Shown: one piece after another, positions 7,859 through 15,394 of the stretch
Layout of the letters: every line of letters starts with the position of its first letter
How positions within the stretch are numbered: position 1 is the first letter of the stretch
NCBI RefSeq assembly: GCF_009811555.1
Contig: NZ_BLIN01000005.1
Coordinates: 1,249,501-1,313,500, forward strand
DNA length: 64,000 bases
DNA from: Streptomyces caniferus
Lineage (GTDB): Bacteria; Actinomycetota; Actinomycetes; Streptomycetales; Streptomycetaceae
Reading direction: 5' to 3'
The notes under the pieces: model-generated
What the model was told of the DNA's origin: nothing
Database searches by the model: none
What the model saw: the letters and a program-made list of their open reading frames with translations, nothing else
Made by a program: the position numbers and the translations under genes

Positions 7859-9028
7859 TCAGGTGGCCGGTGCGTCGGCGCCCACCAGCCACATCGAGAA
7901 GAACTGGGAGCCGCCGCCGTACGCATGCCCCAACGCACGCCTGGCACCGTCGACTTGATGCTCGCCGGCCTGTCCGCGCACCTGGAGGGCGGCCTCCGCG
8001 AAGCGGATCATTCCGGACGCGCCGATGGGGTTGGTGGACAGCACCCCGCCGGACGGGTTGACGGGGAGGTCGCCGTCCAGTTCGGTGACGCCCGATTCGG
8101 TGAGCTTCCAGCCCTCGCCCTCCTCGGCGAAGCCCAGGTTCTCCAGCCACATCGGCTCGTACCAGCTGAAGGGGACGTACATCTCCACCGCGTCGATCTG
8201 CCGGCGCGGGGCGGTGATGCCGGCCTGCCGGTAGACGTCGGCGGCGCAGTCCTTGCCGGCCTGCGGGGAGACGAAGTCCTTGCCGGCGAAGAGGGTGGGT
8301 TCGCTGCGCATGGCTCCGCCGTGCACCCAGGCCGCGGGGTGCGGTGAGCGGGCGGCTCCGGTGCGGTCGGTGAGGATCATCGCGCAGGCGCCGTCGGACG
8401 ACGGGCAGGTCTCGGAGTAACGGATCGGGTCCCAGAGCATCGGCGAGGCCTGGACCTTTTCGAGGGTGAGGTCGTGCTCGTGGAGGTGGGCGTAGGAGTT
8501 CTTGAGGGCGTTGCGACGGTCCTTGTAGGCGACGAGGGAGCCGACGGTGTCGGGGGCTCCGGTGCGCCGCATGTAGGCGCGGACGTGCGGGGCGAAGAAG
8601 CCGCCGGCGCCGGCCAGCAGGGGCTGCTGGAAGGGGATCGGCAGGGACAGGCCCCACATGGCATTGGACTCGGACTGTTTCTCGAAGGCGAGGGTCAGGA
8701 CGGTGCGGTGGACGCGGGCGGCGACGAGGTTGGCCGCGACCAGGGCGGTGGAGCCGCCGACCGAGCCGGCGGTGTGCACCCGCAGCATCGGTTTGCCGAC
8801 GGCGCCCAGCGCGTCGGCGAGGTACAGCTCGGGCATCATCACGCCCTCGAAGAAATCGGGGGCCTTGCCGATCACCACGGCGTCGATGTCCGCCCAGGTC
8901 AACTCGGCATCGTCCAGAGCGCATCGGGCCGCTTCACGGACGAGTCCGGCGATCGAGACGTCGCGGCGCGCGGCGACGTGTTTGGTCTGGCCGATGCCGA
9001 CGACGGCCACGGGCTCCTTGCTCATCAC
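7859..9028 (-). CDS. Ltp3-like SCP-x/thiolase-family lipid-transfer protein
   Basis: The 389-residue product has the thiolase-superfamily layout: N-terminal VAVVGIGQTKHV, central FRVHTAGSVGGST-like segment (here LRVHTAGSVGGST, about 85-97) and C-terminal NPSGGVLSTNPIGASGM. The usual nucleophilic Cys of the thiolase CGSG motif is not at that position (TAGSVGG). As I recall, mycobacterial Ltp3 (Rv3523) is similar here, so the protein may act as an aldolase or lyase or as a structural partner rather than a classical thiolase. It is the last gene of the operon, overlaps the Ltp4-like gene by 4 bases, and is followed by a hairpin. The assignment comes from remembered family sequence, not a search. 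Confidence 0.8.
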   Translation of the reverse strand: MMSKEPVAVVGIGQTKHVAARRDVSIAGLVREAARCALDDAELTWADIDAVVIGKAPDFFEGVMMPELYLADALGAVGKPMLRVHTAGSVGGSTALVAANLVAARVHRTVLTLAFEKQSESNAMWGLSLPIPFQQPLLAGAGGFFAPHVRAYMRRTGAPDTVGSLVAYKDRRNALKNSYAHLHEHDLTLEKVQASPMLWDPIRYSETCPSSDGACAMILTDRTGAARSPHPAAWVHGGAMRSEPTLFAGKDFVSPQAGKDCAADVYRQAGITAPRRQIDAVEMYVPFSWYEPMWLENLGFAEEGEGWKLTESGVTELDGDLPVNPSGGVLSTNPIGASGMIRFAEAALQVRGQAGEHQVDGARRALGHAYGGGSQFFSMWLVGADAPAT

Positions 9029-10074
9029 TCACCCTCCAGGACGGCGACCAGGTTGTGCTGCAGGCACGGCCCCGAGGTGGCGTGGGCGAGGGCGCGGTCG
9101 GATGCGCCCCGCTGGATGCGGGCGGCGGCCTCGCCGAGGCGGATCAGGCCCGCGGCCATGACGGGGTTGGCGGCCAGTGCGCCGCCGGACGGGTTGACGC
9201 ACACCCTGCTGTCCGGCGCGTCGAGTCTCAGGGCGCGGCGCAGCACGACCTCCTGGGAGGTGAAGGGCGCGTGCAGTTCGGCGGTGTCGACCGGCCGGGT
9301 GAACGCGCCGGCGCGCTCGGCGGCGAGCCGGGTGGACGGGGAGTCGGTGAGGTCGCGGACGCCCGGGCTGTGTGCCTCGATGCGGTGGTCGAGGCCGCGG
9401 ATCCAGGCGGGGCGGCCGGTCAGCCGGCGGGCGGTGTCGCCTGCGGCGAGGACGACGGCGGCCGCACCGTCGCCGATGGGCGGGCAGTCGCCGGTGCGCA
9501 GCGGGGCGACGAGCAGTTCGCCCGCGGGCACCTCACCGCGCAGCTGGGCGTGCGGGTGGGACGCGGCGGCCGCGCGGCTGCGGGCCGCGATACCGGCGAG
9601 TGCCCGCTCGTCGGTGAGCCCCGCGTCGATCAGGGCTCGGGCCTGGAGGGCGGCGAGCGCGACGGAGTCGGGCCACAGCGGGGCGAGGTAGTACGGGTCG
9701 AGCTGGCGGGTGAGGACGTCGCGGACCTCGCCGGGCGAGGACTTGCCGTAGGCGTAGACGAGTGCGGTCTCCGCCTCGCCGGTGAGGAGCTTCACCCAGG
9801 CCTCGTACAGCGCCCAGGCGCCGTCCATCTCGACATGGGATTCGGAGATCGGCGGCCAGGCGCCGACGCCGTCCAGGGCCATGGTGAAGGAGAAGGCCCG
9901 GCCGGCGAGGTAGTCGGACGAGCCGGAGCAGGTGAAGTCGATGTCCCGGGCCGCCAGGCCGGTTTGCGCCAGCACGTCGTGGAGCACCGGCATCAGCATC
10001 TCGACCTCGGAGGTCTCCGCGCTGTCGCGGACGTGATCGCTCTGCCCGAAGGCGACGATGGCGACATCGCGCAT
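9025..10074 (-). CDS. Ltp4-like thiolase-family lipid-transfer protein
   Basis: The 349-residue protein starts MRDVAIVAFGQSDHVRDSAE. It carries the thiolase-superfamily features FTCSGSSDYLAGRAFSF (about 50-66, including a Cys), GDGAAAVVLAAGDTA and VCVNPSGGALAANPVMAAG near the C-terminus. It probably acts on an acyl-CoA together with the DUF35 protein encoded immediately upstream. Steroid-degrading bacteria use such Ltp-DUF35 pairs for retro-aldol cleavage of side-chain CoA esters. It overlaps both neighbours by 1-4 bases, which indicates translational coupling. Gene order (DUF35, Ltp4, Ltp3) equals Rv3521-Rv3522-Rv3523. Confidence 0.8.
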   Translation of the reverse strand: MRDVAIVAFGQSDHVRDSAETSEVEMLMPVLHDVLAQTGLAARDIDFTCSGSSDYLAGRAFSFTMALDGVGAWPPISESHVEMDGAWALYEAWVKLLTGEAETALVYAYGKSSPGEVRDVLTRQLDPYYLAPLWPDSVALAALQARALIDAGLTDERALAGIAARSRAAAASHPHAQLRGEVPAGELLVAPLRTGDCPPIGDGAAAVVLAAGDTARRLTGRPAWIRGLDHRIEAHSPGVRDLTDSPSTRLAAERAGAFTRPVDTAELHAPFTSQEVVLRRALRLDAPDSRVCVNPSGGALAANPVMAAGLIRLGEAAARIQRGASDRALAHATSGPCLQHNLVAVLEGE

Positions 10075-11057
10075 CAGATCAGCTCCTTGTAGCTGTCGTA
10101 GTCGGCATCGGGTTCGCCGGTGGGGCGGTAGTGGTCGGGGAAGCGGCTGTCCTCGGACCAGACGGGTTCGACGCGCAGCCCCATGCGGACCCGGTCGTAG
10201 GGGATGCCTCCGATGCGGGCGTGCAGGGCCAGGTCGGCGCCGTCCAGGGCGATGTGGGCGTAGACGTAGGGGACTTCGATGTCGAGGTTCTTGGCCTTGA
10301 TGTTGACGATGCAGAAGGTGGTGACGGTGCCGCCGGGGCCGACCTCCACCTGGGTGTCGGTGGCGACGCCGCAGGTGGGGCAGGCACCGCGGGGCGGGAC
10401 GTAGACCTTGCGGCAGGACGGACAGCGCTCGCCCACGATCCGGTGCTCCGAGAGCGCCCGGAGGTAGCGGGACTGGGCGCGGCCGGGCGCGTAGGTGTAG
10501 TCGAGCCGGGCGGGGGTGGTGATGCCGGTGACGGGGTCGGCGAACTCCCCGCTGTGCGGGGCCGGCCGGCCGGTCCCTTCGGCGCCGTCGTCCGGCCCCG
10601 GCCGGCCCTCGCCCGCGGCGCTGTCGTCCGGCTCGAAACAGGCGATGTCGGTGATCGCGCCGGTGCGCTCCGGGGCCCAGCGGACGCGGACCCGCATGCC
10701 GGTGCGTACGGCGTCGGGGCCGGGCGCGTCCAGTGCGTGCAGCAGGGCGGTGTCGGCGCCGTCGAGCCGGACCAGGACCCAGGCGAAGGGGGTGGTGAGC
10801 GGCTGGCCGCGGCGGGGGGACGGGTTCCAGGCCCAGGTCGTGACGGTGCCGCTGGTGCCGACCTCGACCAGGTCGCGGATCTCCTCGGCGGTGACCGGGT
10901 CGTACTCGGTGGGCGGGACGACCACCCGGCCGTCGCTCGCCGTGACGCCGAGGACGGTGCGCTCGCGCAGCCCGGTGAGGAAGGCGCTCTGGACGGGCCC
11001 GAGCGAGCGGGTGAAGGGGAATTCCACGACGAGGGGTGCCGTGAGGACCTCTGGCAT
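10074..11057 (-). CDS. Tandem DUF35 OB-fold / zinc-ribbon acyl-CoA-binding protein
   Basis: The 327-residue product contains two OB-fold halves. The first (about 1-135, with PVTAEEIRDLVEVGTSGTVTTW) lacks an obvious zinc ribbon. The second (about 175-327) has the ribbon C-P-S-C-x11-C-P-T-C followed by EVGPGGTVTTFCIVNIKA. Between them is an acidic/Pro-rich linker. DUF35 proteins such as ChsH2 bind CoA thioesters and form complexes with thiolase-like Ltp aldolases, whose gene overlaps this one by a base (TGATG). The protein resembles mycobacterial Rv3521. The pathway role in steroid or branched acyl-CoA cleavage is inferred from context. Confidence 0.8.
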   Translation of the reverse strand: MPEVLTAPLVVEFPFTRSLGPVQSAFLTGLRERTVLGVTASDGRVVVPPTEYDPVTAEEIRDLVEVGTSGTVTTWAWNPSPRRGQPLTTPFAWVLVRLDGADTALLHALDAPGPDAVRTGMRVRVRWAPERTGAITDIACFEPDDSAAGEGRPGPDDGAEGTGRPAPHSGEFADPVTGITTPARLDYTYAPGRAQSRYLRALSEHRIVGERCPSCRKVYVPPRGACPTCGVATDTQVEVGPGGTVTTFCIVNIKAKNLDIEVPYVYAHIALDGADLALHARIGGIPYDRVRMGLRVEPVWSEDSRFPDHYRPTGEPDADYDSYKELI

Positions 11058-11071
11058 GCGGGCTCCTTGGG

Positions 11072-11872
11072 TCAGGCGCGCCGGTAGACGGGTGGGCGCT
11101 TCTCGGCGAAGGCCCGGGAGCCCTCTTTGGCGTCGGCGGTGTCGAACACGGGCCAGCCACGGGCGAGTTCGGCCTTCAGCCCGTCGGTCTCGGTCATCTC
11201 GGCGGTCTCGTAGACGGAGGCCTTGACGGCCTCGACGGCGAGTGGTCCGCAGCCGTTGATCAGTTCCGCGATCTCCAGGGCCTTGTCCAGCGCGGTTCCC
11301 TCGGGCACGACGTGGCCGATCAGGCCGATGCGTTCGGCCTCGCGCGCGGGGTAGGGCCGGCCGGTGAGCAGCATTTCCAGGGCGTGGGTGCGGGGGATCT
11401 GGCGGGCGAGGCGGACGGTGGAGCCGCCGATCGGGAACAGTCCGCGCCGGACCTCGAAGAGCCCGAAGGTGGCGCTCTCACCGGCGACCCGGATGTCGGT
11501 GCCCTGGAGGATCTCGGTCCCGCCCGCGACGCAGTGGCCCTCGACGGCGGCGATCACGGGTTTGCGGGGGCGGTGGTGCCGCAGCATGGCCTTCCAGTGC
11601 AGATCGGGGTCGGCGCTCAGTCGGTCGCGGTACTGCTCACCGGTCATGCCGTCGCCCGCGAGGGCCTTGAGGTCCATGCCGGCGCAGAAGGTCCCGCCGG
11701 CGCCGGTGAGGACGACGGAGCGGATCGTGTCGTCCTCGTCGGCGGTGATCCAGCCGTCGTACAGGCCCACCAGCATCGGCAGCGAGAGTGCGTTCTTCGC
11801 CTCCGGCCGGTTGAGGGTGAGCACCAGTGTGGCGCCGAGGCGCTCCACCGACAGATGTTCCGTGCTGCCCAT
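11072..11872 (-). CDS. EchA19-like enoyl-CoA hydratase/isomerase
   Basis: The 266-residue crotonase has the oxyanion-hole signature AGMDLKALAGDGM with VVLTGAGGTFC before it. It also has PVIAAVEGHCVAGGTEILQGTDIRVAGE (GTEIL, the crotonase catalytic Glu region) and a C-terminal AFAEKRPP tail. The GTEILQGTDIRVAGE and RLARQIP segments match what I recall of mycobacterial EchA19, which hydrates a steroid side-chain enoyl-CoA. The start is the ATG with GGAGG 9 bases upstream. A 19-residue N-terminal extension in the same frame overlaps promoter sequence and is unlikely. It heads the leftward operon and is divergent from a FadD19-like gene, as in Mycobacterium. Confidence 0.85.
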   Translation of the reverse strand: MGSTEHLSVERLGATLVLTLNRPEAKNALSLPMLVGLYDGWITADEDDTIRSVVLTGAGGTFCAGMDLKALAGDGMTGEQYRDRLSADPDLHWKAMLRHHRPRKPVIAAVEGHCVAGGTEILQGTDIRVAGESATFGLFEVRRGLFPIGGSTVRLARQIPRTHALEMLLTGRPYPAREAERIGLIGHVVPEGTALDKALEIAELINGCGPLAVEAVKASVYETAEMTETDGLKAELARGWPVFDTADAKEGSRAFAEKRPPVYRRA

Positions 11873-11894
11873 TCCGTCCTCCCGTCTCACGACG

Positions 11895-11908
11895 TAGAAC
11901 AGGTTGCA
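11895..11908. promoter_or_regulatory. KstR-like operator
   Basis: TAGAACAGGTTGCA fits the 14-base KstR consensus TNNAACNNGTTNNA. It lies 22 bases upstream of the EchA19-like start, in the promoter region shared with the FadD19-like gene. In mycobacteria this same divergent pair belongs to the KstR (cholesterol) regulon. No kstR gene is in the window. Confidence 0.6.
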
Positions 11909-11935
11909 GTAGCCGCACACCGACTTCAAGACCTT

Positions 11936-11952
11936 TCTGACAGGTAGTCAGA
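11936..11952. promoter_or_regulatory. Perfect 17-base palindromic operator (TCTGA-N7-TCAGA)
   Basis: TCTGAC-AGGTA-GTCAGA is a perfect inverted repeat centred in the divergent intergenic region. Its outer pattern TCTGA-N7-TCAGA recurs upstream of the nitronate monooxygenase gene. TetR-family repressors commonly bind such sites. The regulator is unknown. Confidence 0.6.
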
Positions 11953-12035
11953 TTTCTTGGCCGTGGCCCTTCCCTGCTCCTTCCGGCAGCGCTCTAATGA
12001 CCGCCAAGCCGACGCCCGCCCGGTCTGGAGGAGAC

Positions 12036-13664
12036 GTGGAGTACAACCTTGCCGACCTCTTCGAGTCGATCGTCGACACGGTCCCCGACCGCGAGGCGCT
12101 GGTGTACGTCGACCATCCGGGGACCGGCAGCGAACGGCGGCTGACCTACGCCGAACTGGACCGCGCCGCCAATCGCCTGGCCCACCACCTCGCCGACCAC
12201 GGCATCGGCCCCGGATCGCACGTCGGACTGCACCTCTACAACGGCATCGAATACCTCCAGGCCGTCTACGCCTGCCTGAAGATCCGGGCCGTCCCGGTGA
12301 ACGTCAACTACCGCTATGTGGAAGAGGAACTGGTCTACCTCTACCGGGACGCCGACCTGGTGGCGCTGGTCTTCGACGCGGAGTTCACCGAGCGGGTGGC
12401 CGCCGCCCTCCCCCAGGCACCCGGATTACGGCACCTCGTACGGGTCGGCATCCCGCCCGCCGGCGTCCCCGAGCCACGGATCGCACCCGTCGCGCTCCCG
12501 GACGCCGAGGCCGCCGCCTCCCCCGCGCGCGGCTTCGGGCCGCGCTCGGCCGACGACCAGCTCGTGATCTACACCGGCGGCACCACCGGTATGCCCAAGG
12601 GCGTGATGTGGCGCCACGAGGACCTCTTCTTCGCCGGGATGGGCGGCGGCGCGCCGACCGGTGAGCCGGTCCGACGGCCGCAGGAACTGGCCGAGCGGGT
12701 CGCGGCCGGCGGCGACGGCATCGTCTTCTTCCCCGCTCCCCCGCTGATGCACGGCACCTCCACGCTGACCGCGTTCATCGCCTTCCACTTCGGCCAGAAG
12801 GTCGTCGTGCACCGCAAATACGTGCCCGAGGAAGTGCTGCGGACCATCGAGCAGGAGCGGGTCACCAGCGTGTCGCTCGTCGGCGATGCGATGCTGCGCC
12901 CGCTCGTCGACGCCCTCGCCGGGCCGCTCAAGGGCACCGACTGCTCCTCGCTGTTCAGCGTCAGCAGCTCCGGCGCGATCCTCTCCGAGACCGTCCGCGC
13001 CCAGTTCCAGGCCCTGCTGCCGCAGGTCATGCTGCTCAACAACTTCGGCTCGTCCGAGTCCGGGTTCAACGGCACCGCCACCGCCGACTCGGGCCCCGGC
13101 AAGGGCTTCCGCCTGCAGGTCAACTCCCGTACGGCAGTGGTGGACCTGGCGACCTACGAGCCGGTCCCGCCGGGCGAGGTGGGCCGTATCGCGCTGCGCG
13201 GGCATGTCCCGCTGGGCTACTACAACGACCCGAAGAAGACCGCCGAGACGTTCTTCGAGGCACACGGGGAGCGGTGGGTACTGCTGGGCGATATGGCGAC
13301 CGTGGACGAGGCGGGCATCGTCACCGTCCTCGGCCGGGGCTCGCAGTGCATCAACTCCGGTGGCGAGAAGGTCTATCCGGAGGAGGTCGAACAGGCGCTG
13401 AAGGCGCATCCGGACGTCTATGACGCGCTGGTGGCGGGCGTGCCGGACGAGCGGTGGGGCAATCGCGTGGCGGCCGTGGTGCAACTGCGGCCCGACGCGG
13501 CGCCCTTGGACCTCGAAGGGCTCCAGCTCCACTGCCGCAGCCGGTTGGCGGGGTACAAGATTCCGCGCGCCGTCGTCTTCACCGACCGCATCCGTCGTTC
13601 GCCCAGCGGCAAGGCGGACTACCGCTGGGCGAGGGCGGTGGCGGCGGGCGAACGGACGGGCTGA
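12036..13664 (+). CDS. FadD19-like acyl-CoA ligase
   Basis: The 542-residue adenylate-forming enzyme starts at a GTG preceded by GGAGGAG. An ATG 39 bases upstream has no good ribosome site. Motifs are the AMP-binding loop YTGGTTGMPKGVMWRHED (about 184-201), FGSSESGFNGT, the LGRGSQCINSGGEKVYPEE hinge (about 440-458) and the C-terminal Lys in RSPSGKADYRWA. The GGTTG...GVMWRHED and PDYRW-like endings match recalled FadD19, which activates cholesterol C24 side chains as CoA esters. Leu131 is encoded by TTA (12426-12428), so expression would depend on the bldA tRNA. It is divergent from the EchA19-like gene. Confidence 0.85.
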   Translation: MEYNLADLFESIVDTVPDREALVYVDHPGTGSERRLTYAELDRAANRLAHHLADHGIGPGSHVGLHLYNGIEYLQAVYACLKIRAVPVNVNYRYVEEELVYLYRDADLVALVFDAEFTERVAAALPQAPGLRHLVRVGIPPAGVPEPRIAPVALPDAEAAASPARGFGPRSADDQLVIYTGGTTGMPKGVMWRHEDLFFAGMGGGAPTGEPVRRPQELAERVAAGGDGIVFFPAPPLMHGTSTLTAFIAFHFGQKVVVHRKYVPEEVLRTIEQERVTSVSLVGDAMLRPLVDALAGPLKGTDCSSLFSVSSSGAILSETVRAQFQALLPQVMLLNNFGSSESGFNGTATADSGPGKGFRLQVNSRTAVVDLATYEPVPPGEVGRIALRGHVPLGYYNDPKKTAETFFEAHGERWVLLGDMATVDEAGIVTVLGRGSQCINSGGEKVYPEEVEQALKAHPDVYDALVAGVPDERWGNRVAAVVQLRPDAAPLDLEGLQLHCRSRLAGYKIPRAVVFTDRIRRSPSGKADYRWARAVAAGERTG

Positions 13665-13728
13665 GGGGCCGGATGGGCCGGGCCGGGCTTGGTCGGGCCT
13701 GATCGGGCGGCGGGGCGCCGTTGACCCA

Positions 13729-13800
13729 CGGTGCCGAGGCCGCCGGGGTCCTACGGTGCCGAGGCCGCCGGGGTCCTACGGTGCCGGGGCCGCCGGGGGT
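13729..13800. repeat. 25-base tandem repeat, about 2.9 copies, across the chorismate mutase stop
   Basis: The unit begins CGGTGCCGAGGCCGCCGGGG and ends TCCTA. Two identical copies (13729-13753, 13754-13778) are followed by a third diverged partial copy. The third copy codes for the end of the chorismate mutase, and its stop (TAG) is the TCCTA end of the second copy. The first two copies are then non-coding. Confidence 0.85.
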
Positions 13801-14444
13801 CGGATCCCGGCGCAGACCGACCGCAGCGAACGGGCCAGGGCCACCGTGTGCAGCCCGTCCAGGTGCCGCTCGTGGCGCACCTTCGCAGCGGCCGCGGTCA
13901 GCAGCGGAGCGCAGTACGGCGCCGAGCGGGCGTACGGGGAGCGGGCCAGGGCCCCCACCAGCGCGCCGTTGATGCGGTTGATCTCCTTGCGCACCTGCTG
14001 GAGGTCGGGCCGTTCGGTCGGCGCCTGCCCGGGGTCCGCGTCCCACTTGCGGTGCAGCCCCCGCTGCACGATCTTGTTGGCCTCGATCTGATCCCGGAAG
14101 ACCCGCACCGTGGCGGCCGGATCGGCGCCCTGCTGCCGGGCCTGCTCCGCCACCGCGTTCAGCACCTCCCGCTCACGCGCCGGATCGTCGATCGGGCTGT
14201 CGGTGCCCCACTTCGCCGCGGCCACCAGATCGCCGGTGGCCAACCGCTCCGCGGACAGCTCGGCGAACGGCCGGAGTTGGCCGTACGGGGAGTGTGCGGT
14301 GGCGACAGCTTCCGCGGCCGGGCGGGCATCCGGTGCGGCCGGGCGGGCAGCCGGCGCCGCGACGGCCGTACCGGTTCCGGTGAACAGGACGACCGCGGCC
14401 GCGCCGGCGGCCAGTGCGCTCCGTATCGAGGGGGTCAGCTGCAC
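13776..14444 (-). CDS. Secreted chorismate mutase (AroQ gamma-type)
   Basis: The 222-residue precursor has an N-terminal signal peptide (about 1-29, cleavage near AVA-AP) and an all-helical mature part. The segments FAELSAERLATGDLVAAAKWG, VFRDQIEANKIVQRGLHRKW and the late conserved Cys pair in APYCAPLL and RSVCAG fit the secreted AroQ family of M. tuberculosis Rv1885c. The Arg/Lys/Glu residues of LATGDLVAAAKWGT and DQIEANK are probably the active site converting chorismate to prephenate. Its extracytoplasmic role is not understood. The gene ends in a 25-base tandem repeat and is convergent with the FadD19-like gene. Confidence 0.85.
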   Translation of the reverse strand: MQLTPSIRSALAAGAAAVVLFTGTGTAVAAPAARPAAPDARPAAEAVATAHSPYGQLRPFAELSAERLATGDLVAAAKWGTDSPIDDPAREREVLNAVAEQARQQGADPAATVRVFRDQIEANKIVQRGLHRKWDADPGQAPTERPDLQQVRKEINRINGALVGALARSPYARSAPYCAPLLTAAAAKVRHERHLDGLHTVALARSLRSVCAGIRPPAAPAP

Positions 14445-14546
14445 GGTCGGCGGCCTTTCTCGAACCCCGGGACTCCGCGGGGAGTTCAGCGGACGGCATA
14501 CGACCGTGAGCCTAGGGGAGCCGCGCGACCGCGGCCCGCGACCGCA

Positions 14547-14588
14547 GCTACGGCTACGGCTACGGCTACGGCTACGGCTACGGCTACG
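14547..14588. repeat. GCTACG hexamer tandem repeat, seven perfect units
   Basis: Seven exact GCTACG units lie immediately 3' of the alpha/beta hydrolase gene. Read on the minus strand, every unit contributes an in-frame TAG, the first being the stop of the hydrolase. Confidence 0.9.
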
Positions 14589-15273
14589 GCGCGAGGAACG
14601 AGGTGACCGCGGCGAGGAATTCCCCGGGGCGCTCCTCGTGGACGAGGTGTCCGGCCCCCTCCACCGTCACCAGGCGGGCATCGGGGATCCGCTCGGCCAG
14701 GCCGGCAAGGTGGTCCTGCGGGATATGGCTGGACCCGCCGCCGATGACCAGGGTCGGTGCGGTCACCTTCGCCGGTGCGTCCCACCACGCGGGGTCGGGC
14801 GCATTGCGCTCCGCCACCACCGCGGCCTTGGCGTGCCAGTCGAACGGCTGCGGGCCGTCCGGTTGCTCCGGCACCTCCTGCGGCGGGTCGGCGGGCACCG
14901 GCGGAGGCACTTCCTCCAGGACCAGCCGGTCCACCAGCTCGGGCCGGTCCGCGGCCAGCAGCAGGGCGGCCACCGCGCCCAGCGAGTGCCCGATGAGGGC
15001 CACCCGCTCCAGGCCGAGCGCCTGCAGGAAGCCGATCGCATCGTCCCGCCACCGCGCGAAGCCGTACTCCCCGGGCCAGTCGCTGAGGCCGTGTCCGCGC
15101 TGGTCGAGGGCGTAGACCCGATGGGTGCCGGCGAGCCGGCCGACGACGCCGCGCCAGTCCTCGCCGTCCTCCCCGAGGCAGTGCAGCAGCACGGCCGGGG
15201 GCGCGTCCTCCTCCCCCCACACCCGGTACGCCAGCTGGACCTCACCGACCTGCACTTTCTGGACGTCACTCAT
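14584..15273 (-). CDS. Alpha/beta hydrolase
   Basis: The 229-residue protein (start MSDVQKVQVGE) has the hydrolase core. VLLHCLGEDGEDW is the oxyanion region, VALIGHSLGAVAALLLA carries the nucleophile Ser in G-H-S-L-G (about residue 97), and VTVEGAGHLVHEERP supplies the catalytic His. The substrate is unknown; size and motifs fit small esterases or lactonases. It is divergent from the PaaK-type ligase gene, with two inverted repeats between them, so both may share a regulator. It ends in the hexamer repeat. Confidence 0.85.
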   Translation of the reverse strand: MSDVQKVQVGEVQLAYRVWGEEDAPPAVLLHCLGEDGEDWRGVVGRLAGTHRVYALDQRGHGLSDWPGEYGFARWRDDAIGFLQALGLERVALIGHSLGAVAALLLAADRPELVDRLVLEEVPPPVPADPPQEVPEQPDGPQPFDWHAKAAVVAERNAPDPAWWDAPAKVTAPTLVIGGGSSHIPQDHLAGLAERIPDARLVTVEGAGHLVHEERPGEFLAAVTSFLAP

Positions 15274-15330
15274 GCGGTGGACGCTACCCGGGAGGTGTCG
15301 GCGCCACGCCCCTTGACGTGTTCGCCGCGC

Positions 15331-15349
15331 GCTGATTACTTGGATCAGC
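15331..15349. promoter_or_regulatory. Inverted repeat upstream of the PaaK-type gene
   Basis: GCTGAT-N7-ATCAGC has perfect 6-base arms and lies 7 bases from a second palindrome in the divergent hydrolase/ligase promoter region. It could be an operator; the regulator is unknown. Confidence 0.45.
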
Positions 15350-15355
15350 ATGTGG

Positions 15356-15373
15356 CTACCGAATGATCGGTAG
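15356..15373. promoter_or_regulatory. Perfect palindrome CTACCGA-ATGA-TCGGTAG, PaaR-like operator
   Basis: Seven-base perfect arms around 4 bases end 21 bases before the ligase ATG. The ACCG...CGGT core resembles sites of the TetR-type phenylacetate regulator PaaR in Actinobacteria, which suits the phenylacetate-CoA ligase downstream. The match is to remembered motif features only. Confidence 0.55.
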
Positions 15374-15394
15374 GGAAACGAGGCGGTGAACTCC

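Noticed and set aside
13731..14606. Plus-strand frame ending in an Ala-Thr repeat over the chorismate mutase gene
   Set aside because: Opposite the secreted chorismate mutase with its signal peptide. The Ala-Thr run is only a reading of the GCTACG hexamer, and no ribosome site is visible.
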